From positions 62,001 to 126,000 of the forward strand of contig RSEE01000021.1 of NCBI GenBank assembly GCA_003971905.1: DNA of 64,000 nt. The letters run 5' to 3'. The stretch comes from Moniliella sp. 'wahieum' (taxonomy: Eukaryota > Basidiomycota > Moniliellomycetes > Moniliellales > Moniliellaceae). How positions within the stretch are numbered: position 1 is the stretch's first letter; each line of letters starts with the position of its first letter. The position numbers and the translations under genes were made by a program. The notes beneath the pieces are model-generated. The model was not told where the DNA came from, did no database searches, and was given only the letters and a program-made list of their open reading frames with translations. This document shows, in pieces, positions 44,080-55,006 of this stretch.

Positions 44080-45728
44080 ATGCTCGCTCCCCTTGCCCGC
44101 TCTGCCTCTGCATCGGCGTCCAGCCGCCCGCTCGCCCTGCGCCCGCTTGGCTACCGCCTCCTCTCCACCTCCGCGCCCCGCGCCAAGATCAACAAGGTCT
44201 GGCCCTCGGCCGCCGAGGCAGTCAAGGACATCAAGTCCGGCTCCGTCCTGGTCGCTGGCGGGTTTGGCCTGTGTGGCTCGCCGTTTACGCTGATTGATGC
44301 GATTGCCAAGTACCCCGAGAAGAAGGACTTGGTCCTGGTTTCCAACAACTCGGGCTTGGGCGCTGAGGGTTTGGGTACGTGCCGATCGCTGGCTGTTGCT
44401 CATGTGCCTATAGAGTACTGAGTACTGAGTACTGACCCTTCCCTTTTTTTCTCGCTAGGCGAGCTGATCGACAATGGCCAGGTGAGCAAGTGCGTGTCGT
44501 CGTACATTGGCAACAACAAGTACTTTGAAAAGAAGTTCCTGGACGGCGAGGTGGGTCTGGAGCTGACGCCGCAAGGCTCGCTGGCCGAACGCATTCGCGC
44601 TGGTGCATTTGGCATTCCAGCGTTTTACACGCCTACTGGGTACGGCACGCTGGTCCAGCATGGCGGGCTGCCCATCCGGTTCGCCAAGCGCGACCCCAAC
44701 TCCAAGGAGCCATCCAAGGTGATTGAGGAGGCCAAGCCGCGCGAAGAGCGCGAGTTTAATGGCAAGAAGTACATTCTCGAGGAGGCGATCAAGGCGGATG
44801 TGGGCCTGATCCACGCATGGAAGGCCGATGAACAGGGCAACCTCGTCTTCCGCTACACGGCCGCCAACTTCTCCGCGCCCATGGCCAAGAATGCCAAGTT
44901 GACCATCGTCGAGGCGGAAGAGATTGTGCCGACGGGCTCGCTGGAGCCGAACCAGATCCACGTGCCCTCGGTGTTTGTCGACCGGATCGTCAAGGCGACG
45001 CACCCCAAGATGATTGAGAAGGTCATGCTGGCCAAGTCGCCCGAGAGCAAGACCGAGGTCTCGGAGGCGCAAACACGCCGCGAGGTGATTGCCAAGCGGG
45101 CCGCCAAGGAGTTTAAGAATGGCGACTATGTCAACTTGGGCGTCGGCTTGCCCACCTTGGCACCCAACTTTGTTCCGAGGGCGTCAGCATTGTGCTGCAG
45201 TCGGAGAATGGGATTTTGGGCATGGGGCCCTACCCCACCGAGCCCCTCGTTGACGCAGACATTGTCAATGCGGGCAAGGAGACGGTACTGCTCAACCCAG
45301 GTGCATCGACCTTTGACTCGTCCGAGTCCTTTGGCCAGATCCGCGGCGGCCACATGGACGTGACCATGCTGGGTGCATTGCAGGTCGGTGCCAATGGCGA
45401 TTTGGCCAACTACTTTATTCCGGGCAAGGTGGTCAAGGGTATGGGCGGTGCGATGGACCTCGTCTCCTCGCCTGAAAGCACACGTGTCATTGTGCTCACT
45501 GATCATACCGACAAGTACGGCCACCCAAAGATTGTGGCCAACTGCGACTTGCCCCTGACTGGCTCTCGGGTCGCCTCGCGCATCATCACCAACTTGGCCG
45601 TCTTTGACGTCGACCGCACCTCGCCCGAGGGCGGCTTGACCCTCATCGAGCTCCAACCCGGCGCAACGCTGGAGGAGGTGAAGGCCAAAACGGGTGCCCC
45701 CTTCAAGGTGGCCCTCAAGTCGGAATAA
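44080..45728 (+). CDS. Succinyl-CoA:3-ketoacid CoA transferase, mitochondrial
   Basis: Moves CoA between succinyl-CoA and acetoacetate (or related acids such as acetate) in the mitochondrial matrix. The first 35 residues ([20 protein letters not shown]...LLSTSAPRA) are a presequence. Subunit A homology: [20 protein letters not shown], an 84-nt intron (44375-44458), then [35 protein letters not shown] linker of about 30 residues follows. Subunit B homology: [29 protein letters not shown] with the catalytic Glu, [14 protein letters not shown] and [13 protein letters not shown]. One frame break lies at 45177, where CCGAG follows GTT. A lost C in a C run restores [13 protein letters not shown]. 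Otherwise the protein is complete at about 520 residues. The intron holds three AGTACTG units. Confidence 0.95.
44414..44434 (+). repeat. AGTACTG x3 inside the SCOT intron
   Basis: Three exact 7-bp units within a spliced intron, showing that these microrepeats also enter introns. Confidence 0.9.
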
Positions 45729-46236
45729 ACGTTGGGCCCCCCCTCTATCGTCCCTTCCATGCTCTCTCCTTCCCTCTCCCTCTCCCTCACCCCCACCCCC
45801 ACCCAAGCCCCGATTGTACACGATTTTCTATCGTCAGTTGCTGTTTCTCTCTTTTGTCATCCGATCTTGCCACCCTGTTGCTCTTTTGCCCTTTTTTGGA
45901 TCCACATAGCCCTGCCCCGCCTGATCCCTCGCCCCTCGCCTGGCCCCCAGATGAGCGGAGAGGCTATCCCGGCACCCCCAGCCTACCTCACATGCCCCTA
46001 TCCTCTATGCTCTCATCCTTTGGGTTGCAAGCGAAACGATGCCCTTTTCTAGGACGGGTCGAGTGCGGAAAGCCGTTACAGTGGCGAAACGGAGGCAAGA
46101 AAGGTAGTAAGAAGTCGCGGCGCGCCATGAACGAAGGAAGGATAGATTGCACACAGTTCCAACCCATCTCAGGCAACGGGGAGGAGCCTGTTGGGGGCTG
46201 GTGAGTCGCACAACATGGACACAAGTGCTGTAATAG

Positions 46237-46273
46237 TAACCGCGTAATAACCGGTAACCCATAATCGATAACC
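46237..46273. repeat. AACCGGTAACC / ATCGATAACC microrepeat
   Basis: GTAAC/TAACC units around the palindromes ACCGGT and ATCGAT. The same units recur at 52920-52990 and 53352-53373. Confidence 0.75.
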
Positions 46274-46388
46274 TCACCTGCGTGCAGTCGGGCTAGTCCG
46301 GGATAGACCGTACTCGGAGGAATCTACGATGGGTTGTGGAGGATCTGAGTGAGGCCTGGGGCCGCCGGCTGGGCGGAGTGTCACTCGC

Positions 46389-46455
46389 GGGTCACAGTCA
46401 CTGGTCACCTGGGGTCACTGGTCACCGTTCAGCGGTCAGCCGGTCAGCCGGTCAA
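46389..46455. repeat. GGTCACT and GGTCAGCC microrepeats
   Basis: Several GGTCACTGGTCAC units followed by GGTCAGCCGGTCAGCCGGTCA. Inverted GTCAC/GTGAC halves give local palindromes. Confidence 0.8.
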
Positions 46456-46499
46456 TATGCCAATGCATTTGTCGCATCACATGACATTGACAAGTGAAT

Positions 46500-46547
46500 G
46501 TGACACGTCACGCGTCACGCGTCATGTACCGCGTAACGCGTAACGCC
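46500..46547. repeat. GTCACGC and GTAACGC microrepeats
   Basis: CACGTCACGCGTCACGCGTC then GCGTAACGCGTAACGC: two related 7-8 bp units, both containing ACGCGT-like palindromes. Confidence 0.85.
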
Positions 46548-46600
46548 CGCCTCCGTCTTCCACCCGCCTTATCTCCGTCGTGGCGCTGCCGACACCACAT

Positions 46601-46660
46601 GTTGCAAATTGCACATGGCGTCGTTTGCAATTTCCAATTTGCAATTTGCAAGTTACAATT
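46601..46660. repeat. TTTGCAA/AATTTGCAA microrepeat
   Basis: Five copies of TTGCAA separated by short AT-rich spacers in 60 bp; unit and reverse complement overlap. Confidence 0.85.
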
Positions 46661-49600
46661 GACGCGCATGACCGTCACGTGGCTCGACCCCAGCGTTGCG
46701 CCAAGCAAGTGCGGTTAATTGGTGTGTGGGCACTCTGAAGCAACCGTCGGCTTGAGTCGGCTTGAGCGCGGCGTTACCTAAGGCCTAAACCCCAATACTT
46801 GTCGAAGCATCAAGCGGAGGCGCGGGATCAGATGGTGGCCACGCAAGCCTCAATGAGAGGGCGTGCCTACAGACGATGAGAAAGTCATCGTTCTTTTCAA
46901 ACAGGCGGGATATAGTACCTCCCCCCAGGGAAGGATCTCAGTAAGATATTATGATGAGATGCAATTCATGAATGTGTGCGCCGATGATGTGGTGGCCGGG
47001 ACAAGCGAGCAGGAACCTGTAGAAGAGGGGTCAAATCACCACCGCGGCAAGTAGCACCTGAGGGTGAAAAGCAAGAAACTAGTGTGCAGTGACCCCCGAG
47101 AGAGGGGGGTATACTTTTCCATGTGGTATAGGGCGCAAGGACACAAAGAGGGAAGTCAAGTGATGTCCAAAATATATGAACGCAGCGCAACGTGAATGAA
47201 AGCAAAAAGGCGAATAGGAAATGCATGACTATTACAACGTTTTTATGCGCAGGTTAGTGGCCTTCTCTGCCATCGGTCACGAAACAATCGAATGACGATA
47301 TGTTGGTGACTGTATTAGTTGGGGGTCGGAACTGGAGAAAAAGTTACGTCCGGAGGTCGACCAGGTCGGGTTAAGAGGGCAGGGGGGGGGGCTCACCTGG
47401 GCTCACCCTGTTCGCCCGAAAAAGGCACTGTTGGTGGTAAAGGGCATCTGGAGCGGCGATGCAAAACACACGACACTGTCAAGAAGGCACATTTATTATG
47501 GCCGCGCTGAGACGCGATCTACTTTGCGAATTTTTTGTCCAAGCCCAGCGAAAGGGGGAGAAAAGACAGTGGTGGCGCACCGATCATGGTAACTTCCTTT
47601 TGGCTTGCGAGGGGGAGAGCACACCCTGGGGACGCCACACCAACCTCATGAAGCTTAGTCGCGATGTAGAAGAAGTCGTGGCCGTGAATCACAAATTCAC
47701 AGCTACACATGCACGCAGCCTGTTTTGCAGTATTGGTGCATGGCCGCTGCAGAACATCCGGTTGATGTCCCCCTCTGGGGACCCGAGAAAAAAAGCGAAG
47801 GTCTAGCGCCATACAGACTCAGGGGGCGAGAGTGTGGTCGAAAGTACCGAACGTCATTAGGGATCGAGACACTTAGAGGTGTTCCCAAAGGGAAGGCTCC
47901 TCTTTCTGGAGATGGGAGAATAGAGTCATAGTAACAGCATACTTCCACCTGCAGAATGACCAGAGCATATTTGCCAGTCTGCAGCTGCAGTGCCCGGAAG
48001 ACGGTGTTGGTCTTCAGCCAATGGAAATGCTGGCGGTATATAATAATGTAGAGGGTTAAGAGGATGGGTCTAGTTCAATCCTCCACTTACTACATCACAA
48101 GAAACGCTGGGTTTTGCATCGCAACTCACGGTACACGAAAGCAACGCTGACTTCATGCGCATCTAGACCTCGATAGGTGGTTATTACAGTCCCTCATTAT
48201 GAGCTTTACTCTATGCTTAACTGTCGGGATCAGACTCATTTGATCACGTTCTTTGTCACCAAGTTGTCTGGTCGCCTTGATTTGTTCTAGATCCTGTTTT
48301 CCCCCTTTGGATTGTGCTCCCTCTTTCCCTCCATGTGATTTAGCTCGCATGTTCTCTTCTTCTCCGAGGCATATATACCTCGCGTCCTTTCCACTCGATG
48401 AATATGATCCTCATCCTTCCCCCATCTCCATCTCCTGTTAGGTTTGACCCCATTCAGTCTTCCTGGATTTTCAGCCCAACCACCCACCCCATCATCTTGT
48501 ACATCTCTCACTAGTAATCAGTCGGCATTCTAACTGCGATTCACGAAATCCTGTGATCAAAAGCTCATCTGAGGTATAGGCCGCAGGACGCCGCACTTTT
48601 GTGAAGAAGAAGAGTTGACGAAGAAGACGCGATGCGTAAATGCAATGACACACACGCACCATAACGTGAAGATATGGGACCTTGAACCTCTGTGTGTAGT
48701 ATTGGTAATGGTTCAACATGATACACACACCTTTTCGACCATTGGCCTACCACAGTGTGAGAGCCTTCGAATAAGCCACCCGCCTCACGTACATCTGCTT
48801 CTGGGCGCACCCTCGGCTCGTCGGTGCTGAACAAAAAGGGTTGGGGTATATGTCATATATGTCATAGTATGGCTGATCTCGCACTCATCTCCAATATCTT
48901 GGTCTCTCAAGCATCTCATGCGTTCCTTGTTCTTCTGCATCTCGCACCATGTCCTCTGTTTATGTTTTTCTTCCCCATAAAGTTTGTGTGAGCAAGCACA
49001 GTGTCCCTTTCTCCTCTGTCGTATGCACCATTTTCCATGCAGCACGCGTGTCTGTGGCCGGAAGTGTCTATAGTGAGGCCAGATTCATATCATATATCAA
49101 CACCAATACACTGTTACGGAAGACTGATCGAAGCTTCTCTTCCACTTCTGCATATATTGCGCATGTCATATTATTCGCCACGCCAACGGGTACCGTTTGC
49201 TTCTTGCTTTCTTGTCGGATGCCTCTCCTGATTATGTCCTCCCACAGGCAATCTTATCATCTCTTCCCGTCTTTGACAGACCTTGGCCTCTCGCGGGAGC
49301 CTACTCACCAGGCTATAATACCGAGACTCTAAAGACACACACAGCGCACACACAACCAAATCGACCCGAGTGTCCTCTTATCTGTTGCTGATAATATGTG
49401 ACACTTATTGAGAGACTGTGTGAACGTACTGAACCCGCGTAACAATATATTGTACCTAGTAAACACGTATTATCTCTGAGACTGTGATGTCGATCATTAA
49501 TAATCAATCATTGTTGGTAATTCAATGTGGATTGGTTCTCTCTTCTCTATCACCTGGCATATAACCCGTTGCTTTCCTCAGACCTCTACTGGCCTCATGG

Positions 49601-49791
49601 CAACAGGCCTCTCATATCTCAGGTCTCGGACCTCATGCATCATGTGGCCTCATATCCTTTTGATAAGCCATGCTGTATAGGATTCACTTCCATATGTTGT
49701 CTCGCGCGCACGCGCCTCACCCATGAGATGACGCGCGCGATGTTCATGGGTGGACGCATACGTGAAGACTTGGGGATCTAATTAAAGGGTT

Positions 49792-49810
49792 TTGATCTCT
49801 GATCTCTGAT
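49792..49810. repeat. TGATCTC microrepeat
   Basis: TGATCTCTGATCTCTGATG, three 7-bp units with the palindrome GATC. Confidence 0.75.
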
Positions 49811-50256
49811 GCACACTTCTGACCCATAATATACCCTAACCTCTAACAGTGTAGATCTCTGCTCTTGCTCTCAGTAAGACTCTTTTTCGGATCTGGCCAC
49901 TTGAAGCTTGACGACTGGAGCTGTGGGCCCACAGTAGTGGCAATGCAGGGCTCAAGCTTCAAGTCCCTTGTCTTAGAGGCCTAACCAGAACCCGTTACTT
50001 ACGCCTAAGGCCGAAAGCCTAATAAGACCTGTAACCATGTCACAGGAACTGGCAAGCTCGCAAGCACTGAGCGTCAGCGTCAGGTCAGACCAAGCCCTGA
50101 TGCACCTGATGAAGCCCATATCCCCTGTAGTACGTAGCCAGTAAAACCTTGTCCCCCCGCCTTTTATCTGATACACACTTGCGTCTTGTGGCTTTTTTCC
50201 ACATGTGGGGCCATAGAACGAAGCACGTACTATATGTGGGTCGACAAACGTGCGCC

Positions 50257-50299
50257 CTCAGGCCTCAAGCTCTCAAGCCTCAAGCTTCAAGCTTCAAGC
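50257..50299. repeat. CAGGCCTCAAG to CAAGCTT microrepeat
   Basis: Starts with CTCAGGCCTCAAGCTCTCAA and passes into CAAGCTTCAAGCTTCAAGC, so the AGGCCT unit grades into the AAGCTT unit within 40 bp. Confidence 0.85.
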
Positions 50300-50664
50300 G
50301 CCCTCTCAGTAGTGTATTAGTTCTCACATATAAAACTAGTAACTGGTATAGGGTATACTCTCAGATCTGCATGTCACATGTCACACGCGTTCAATACGCG
50401 TTATGTTTACGCCACGCATTACACACGTTACGCAGTGTTTCTTCACGCGCACATACATTTGCCCAGTTGTGTACCTTGTGTCGTAATGCGTAATGCGCGC
50501 CTCTCTGCGCTTGAAGCTTGAGGAGCTTAAGGACCGAAGCTTGCAGCAGCTCTTCGAGACCTGAGACCCGAGGTCCCTTATTAGGGCGTGGGAGAGGCCT
50601 GCCAAGAGGTCTGTATCTCGTGCGGTCTGTGAGGCCTGAGGTATGTGCAATGGACTTGAAGGTA

Positions 50665-50689
50665 GCTTGAAGCTTGAAGCTTGAAGCTT
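50665..50689. repeat. GCTTGAA x3 microrepeat
   Basis: Three exact GCTTGAA units plus a final GCTT, the inverse orientation of the unit at 50257-50299 about 370 bp away. The two blocks could pair as an inverted repeat. Confidence 0.9.
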
Positions 50690-50805
50690 TTGGTTCTTTT
50701 GACTATAATATAGCCACAGTTCGTAAGTATCCGCGTATAGCAGGATGTATATAATAGTGCTTGCGCGTTTGGTGGATGGGAAGAGACGGCCAATGTCGTG
50801 TGCAC

Positions 50806-50829
50806 GATGATCAACGATCAACGATCATG
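50806..50829. repeat. GATCAAC microrepeat
   Basis: ATGATCAACGATCAACGATC: three 7-bp units with GATC. Confidence 0.85.
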
Positions 50830-52333
50830 CATATTCGACAATCCGAGAAGCGGCCACACCCGTCTCACTCATCTAACGTGGCTGTAGGGTACCCACCACT
50901 CAAGTTGTTTGCCTCGGACTTGTGTGTATACACGCACAACTCTCGGATCGTCTCACGCTCGATATCTCACGTTTGCGCCTATGCAGCGTTTCTGTACGAA
51001 AGACTGTGGAGCATGATTGAGTGCCACCTTGTAACATGTAACACCCACCAATGTAGAACGTCTCGACTTGGTGTCGCAATGGCGCTTGGGCTCAGGCTGT
51101 GCTTAAGCAGTGCTTAGAGTCCGCCAGGGCGTATTATATGCGGCAGGCGGCGACGGGCCGTCTCTGAGATGATCGATGATCGAGATCGATCTGAGACCTG
51201 AGAAATGATGTGAACCACCAAATGCCCGAACAGGCCGGACAGGCCCCTTGCACCGCCGCTTCCGAATCATTCAATCAGGGCCCCACCAGGCAAAGAGGCG
51301 CCGCAAACAAATGTCATGCATGTCATTGATCGTCGATCACGGTCACCGTACATCATCGATGATTCACGCTCAGGACTTTTCATTTCATCGGTTGTCGCTG
51401 CAATGGCTTTTCGTGCTTTGAATAGGCTACCAGGCTCAGCCTGAGCGGCCCAGCGCCCTCAACTTGCTCAACTTGACCGCGATGCGGCAATCCGTTCATG
51501 TAGACACGAGCTCCCAAATTTTTGCTCATGCGTGAACTAAGGCTTTCCTCCGTTTCGATGGCGTGAGCACAGATGATGTGCCGATGATCGATAAGCTTGA
51601 AGTTAATAGGATACTCATCGCTTTTCTGAGGCGGAAATAAGCGGCGCGATGCATGCATGAGATGCACAACATTTCCTCTGAAGCGTGGAACGGTGGACGG
51701 GGGAACGATGACTACGGTGGCGATGGTGGCAACGGTGGAACGGTGGCGACGGTGGGGACCAAGCAAACAAGCACCAAGCTGGGGCGAAGCCCCAGTTGAC
51801 CCGGCCCTCTAGTGGACTCATTTTACAGGCTTCAGATGTAGCGTGGAAACCGAAGCTTGGTCCACTTTAATTACATTAAAGCACGGTTGTGCAACAGGTC
51901 ATGTGAGAGAGAGGCCAATATCGGGTTTAACAACTTTAAGAAGGGGCGCTAGACGCATCCAGAACCATCTCAGGAAACATCATCGCATCATCTCTCCTAT
52001 TATATAGTTAGGGCATATAAGAATGCAGTGTAGCTCACCCCATAACCAATACTATGATACCAAGGAGAGAAGTTCTTTCATGCTATGCCGGCCCTTTACG
52101 CCTCTCTTACTACCTCCCTTAAAATTAAGAAAGATACTGAGATATTATCGGTCTTCTCGTTCCTGCATATACGGTTGAAAAGCTGTTTCAACGCTCAATA
52201 ACATGCCCAAGATCCCGTTCAAGCTACATGTTCAAAACTTCAAATCCGAATGACTTCGTCAACGCACGTCAACATCATCTTTATCTGAGTGGACGAGGCT
52301 TTTGCGAGATGAGCGCGGCCACGAGTCACTAAT

Positions 52334-52380
52334 GACTGAGTGCTGAGTTACTGAGTACTGAGAGAGTACTGAGTATACTG
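52334..52380. repeat. ACTGAGT microrepeat
   Basis: Diverged ACTGAGT/GAGTACTG units over about 45 bp, the same family as 43058-43110 and the SCOT intron. Confidence 0.85.
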
Positions 52381-52562
52381 ACCGTATTGACTGGGGAGTG
52401 TCCAGGCCTCTGGCTACTGAGTATCCTTGGGGTCTAACGGTTAAAGGGACTAAGTAGGGAGTTGGTCCCCGGCGGCTTTAAAACGACCGCGGAAGAGCGA
52501 AACGGGTCTCATTATCTCAGACAGTGCAGCTTTGTGCAGCCCGGAAATAGGGATTGGAGGGG

Positions 52563-52600
52563 ATCGATGATTAATGATTAATGATTGATGTCGATGATAC
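52563..52600. repeat. GATTAAT / GATGAT microrepeat
   Basis: GATCGATGATTAATGATTAA with further TGATTGATG, 7-bp periodic. Confidence 0.75.
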
Positions 52601-52799
52601 TTCATGCATTCATCACGGGTGCATGATGCATGATACGTGATCACTGCATCATCGACTGGGGGTGTGAACGTGGGAAAAGGTCAGACCTGTCAGGGTTTCA
52701 CAGCCTGAGGTCAGGCGGTCGGGCCTCAGGCTCAGTCCCAGGTCTGAGCCTCAGGGGGAAAGCAAAGTGAGACCAGGAAAGAGGTAGGAGGCCATGGCG

Positions 52800-52851
52800 A
52801 GGCCGGTAAGGCCGGTAAGCCGGTAAGGCCTAAGGCCCCTAAGGCCTGAGG
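52800..52851. repeat. GGCCGGTAA to CTAAGGCC microrepeat
   Basis: Three GCCGGTAAG units followed by three CCTAAGGCC units: again one unit type runs into another. Confidence 0.85.
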
Positions 52852-52919
52852 CACGCGGAGACGGACATTTGTGGGGAATGTTGACGGTGGCGACGTTGAT
52901 GCGTTGACGCTCTAAAACG

Positions 52920-52996
52920 TGTTACCGGTTACGGCGAGATAACGCGTAACGTTAAAAACCGGGATCATAACTCGATAACGCGTGACAACGCGTGCA
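52920..52996. repeat. TAACGCG / GTTACCGG microrepeat cluster
   Basis: GTTACCGGTTACGG, then ATAACGCGTAACGTTA, then CGATAACGCGTGACAACGCG. Palindromes ACCGGT and ACGCGT recur within 77 bp. Confidence 0.8.
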
Positions 52997-53351
52997 ACGG
53001 GTGAGCCGGTGAGTATTGGTATCGGTGAGTTCGGAGCACCCTGTATCGCAACGGGCTACGTATTGGCGTCGGTTTCAGAGGGTGCTTTCGGCGACTGCAC
53101 AGCCCAAGAGCAAAACATCAGCCAACAGCAGCCCACAATTTTGTGTCCCGCGTGTGGACCACAGCTGGTGGCTAGTGGGCCTAGGAGCCCGAATGCGATG
53201 AAGATGTGCCCACATACAGAATACCCGGCAGCGGGGGCGTAGCGTACCAGGGTGTGCCTGAGGCCTCTGGGCTTGATCAAATCCGCTGGTGCACTGATAC
53301 CTGTGAGGCCTGTTGCAACATACCAACGATGGTAGTCGATAGTCGCTACTC

Positions 53352-53373
53352 AATAACCGGTAACCGGTAACCC
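53352..53373. repeat. AACCGGT microrepeat
   Basis: ATAACCGGTAACCGGTAACC: two exact units plus half units, 370-400 bp upstream of the FAM72-like gene. Confidence 0.85.
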
Positions 53374-53741
53374 CGCTCCCACAGCCATTGCAGCCACAGC
53401 GAGCGCCGAGCGTGCTCAGCCGCTCAGCCTGAGCTGTTATTGATGCTCCGTCGTCCTTGCGTTTTGTGCATCTCCGAGAATTAGGCGTGCAAGTAAGGCC
53501 ACAAGCCTCAGGCCGCCACACTAACCTCCGTCCCCCTGGCCATTTATTCCCGTCAACCCTCCATCTCGCTCACGTTCCTTCCACGACCTTCTATCTCATC
53601 GCCTCGACTGTTCCCTCCACGGCACGCCCCCCCCTCCCTTGTGTGTTGAACACCCATACAACCAACACAGCACCGTCGTCTTACGTTGGCAGCTCCCAAT
53701 GCCCCCCCCCCCATCGGTCCGCATTTTCGCCATATCCTACA

Positions 53742-54371
53742 ATGCGTCCATCTCCGCCATCCCTGTGGGCCGCCTGTTCTGACGACCCCTCGCACGCCTA
53801 CCCTCCCATGTCGTCTCCACCCCTGTTGTCTCCACCACCCCAGGCAATGTACCGAACCAGCGTTCTGTGTCGCAGGAAGAGAGGGCGGCACAGCGACAGT
53901 TGGTCTACGTCCTCCGCTGTGCGCACTGCGACGCCTTCTTCACAAACCGCGGTATGCGGGCCGTTTTGCTCCTCAAGCCGCACGTCACCCTCTACAGCAC
54001 CGATGCGGTCCCTGAGGCATGTGTCGCGGTCTACCCTCCGGCACCCAACTTAGGGGATCCGGCCGATGTAGAAGCCAAAGATATCCACCGCTCATGTGAT
54101 TGCTTCACCCTGACTTTGGGATGCCGATGCGGCGCCCTTGTTGGCTACACAGTCATTCGGGCTTGCCGGAGGTGTAGCGAAAACGCATCGTCGCTCAATG
54201 GGTACGTCTCCTCTGTTTTCTCTTTGGATGCTGTGGGCTGACCGCGACTTTTTCTCTGGTTGTCATCGTACTCTTCTTCGTTGGTATAGGCATCGAACTG
54301 TCTTTCACTACGGCGAGGTGCGCGCCCATGCGCGACGCTACATTCCCGGCGAGCGGGGATACGATCCTTGA
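53742..54371 (+). CDS. FAM72-like zinc-binding protein
   Basis: Small Cys-rich protein matching the FAM72 family, which is known mainly from animals; its biochemical role is poorly defined. Conserved pattern seen: LRCAHCDAFFTNRGMRAVLL (family: C..C......RGM.A.LL), TLYSTDAVPE (STD.P), CDCFTLTLGCRCGALVGY (C.C.....C..CG...GY), ACRRCSENASSLNGHRTVFH (C..C......NGH..MFH). One intron of about 91 nt splits NG from HRTVFHYGEV. The product ends PGERGYDP at a TGA at 54369-54371. The first cysteine cluster is in a frame without a nearby ATG. The start therefore needs a frame shift or an unseen intron, and 53742 is only the most upstream in-gene ATG. It is isolated between the gene desert and another long spacer. 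Confidence 0.65.
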
Positions 54372-54989
54372 GTGTACCGCCTCTCTTGACGCAATTACTG
54401 TCGGAACAGAGACTCGTCGAGGATAACTTGCGTTTGCTTTCCACAACACCCTCTCTTCCTATACGCCCAGAGCAAATGGCTTGAGCAAAATTCACACGCA
54501 GGCCCTCATTCACCGCTCCAATGCCCTACAGCAAGAGTTATTCCTCGTTTACACCGACCTGCGAGAGGAGTAGTACCTGTCGGGGGCACGCATGATTCTA
54601 TCGGGCGAGCTGGTGTTTTGGTCTGACTTGCTCAGTCTGGGGGGCGAGCGTAGCGAGCCATTTGATCCTGAGCCGCTCTTCGAAAGCCAGTTGGATTTGC
54701 AGTAACTATACCTGCGTTTTTTTCTCCCTCTCCGTTTTTTTGCCACATATTCCCTGTTTTGGTCATCCGCGTCTCCACCGTCCCATCAACAAGCATGCGG
54801 TTCTTTCAAGACTATCGCATCTCCTGTGATCCCCTAAACATCATTTCAACATCCCCCCATATCCTCCGCACGGGATATATGCTCCCTTTTCTGTTGTTCT
54901 GTCATCCTTCCCTCTCCTCTCTTTGATCAACGGTTGTCAGAGTGCGTAGACCGTCCTTTTGGACAAATTTCCCTCTGCAACTCTCATCA

Positions 54990-55006
54990 CCCCCCCCCCC
55001 CCCCCC
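54990..55006 (+). repeat. Poly-C run (17 nt)
   Basis: Seventeen C residues; the true length is uncertain. Confidence 0.8.

Larger units (their letters stand above)
45729..53741. other. 8-kb gene desert with dense microrepeats
   Basis: No open frame on either strand shows a recognisable domain, and none exceeds about 150 codons. By eye the GC content is clearly lower over roughly 46.8-52.3 kb than in the flanking genes. From about 46.85 to 47.9 kb the plus strand is purine-rich, and from about 48.25 to 49.35 kb it is pyrimidine-rich. Short-unit repeats occur every few hundred bases (main ones listed separately). I found no LTRs, terminal inverted repeats, reverse transcriptase or transposase signatures, and no further tRNA. 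A 7-bp perfect hairpin lies at 52174-52192. The region could be a centromere, a heterochromatic block, a replication-timing region or simply an eroded intergenic spacer; the sequence alone does not decide. Confidence 0.6.

Noticed and set aside
51994-52010. Telomere-like TTAGGG
   Set aside because: Single scattered copies only; no tandem array, so neither a telomere nor an internal telomeric repeat.
46237-53373. CRISPR array
   Set aside because: The repeats are 7-9 bp without regular spacers, differ between sites and occur in a eukaryotic genome.
45729-53741. Degenerate retroelement or DNA transposon filling the desert
   Set aside because: No terminal repeats, no reverse transcriptase, integrase or transposase motif, and no target-site duplication could be found by eye.
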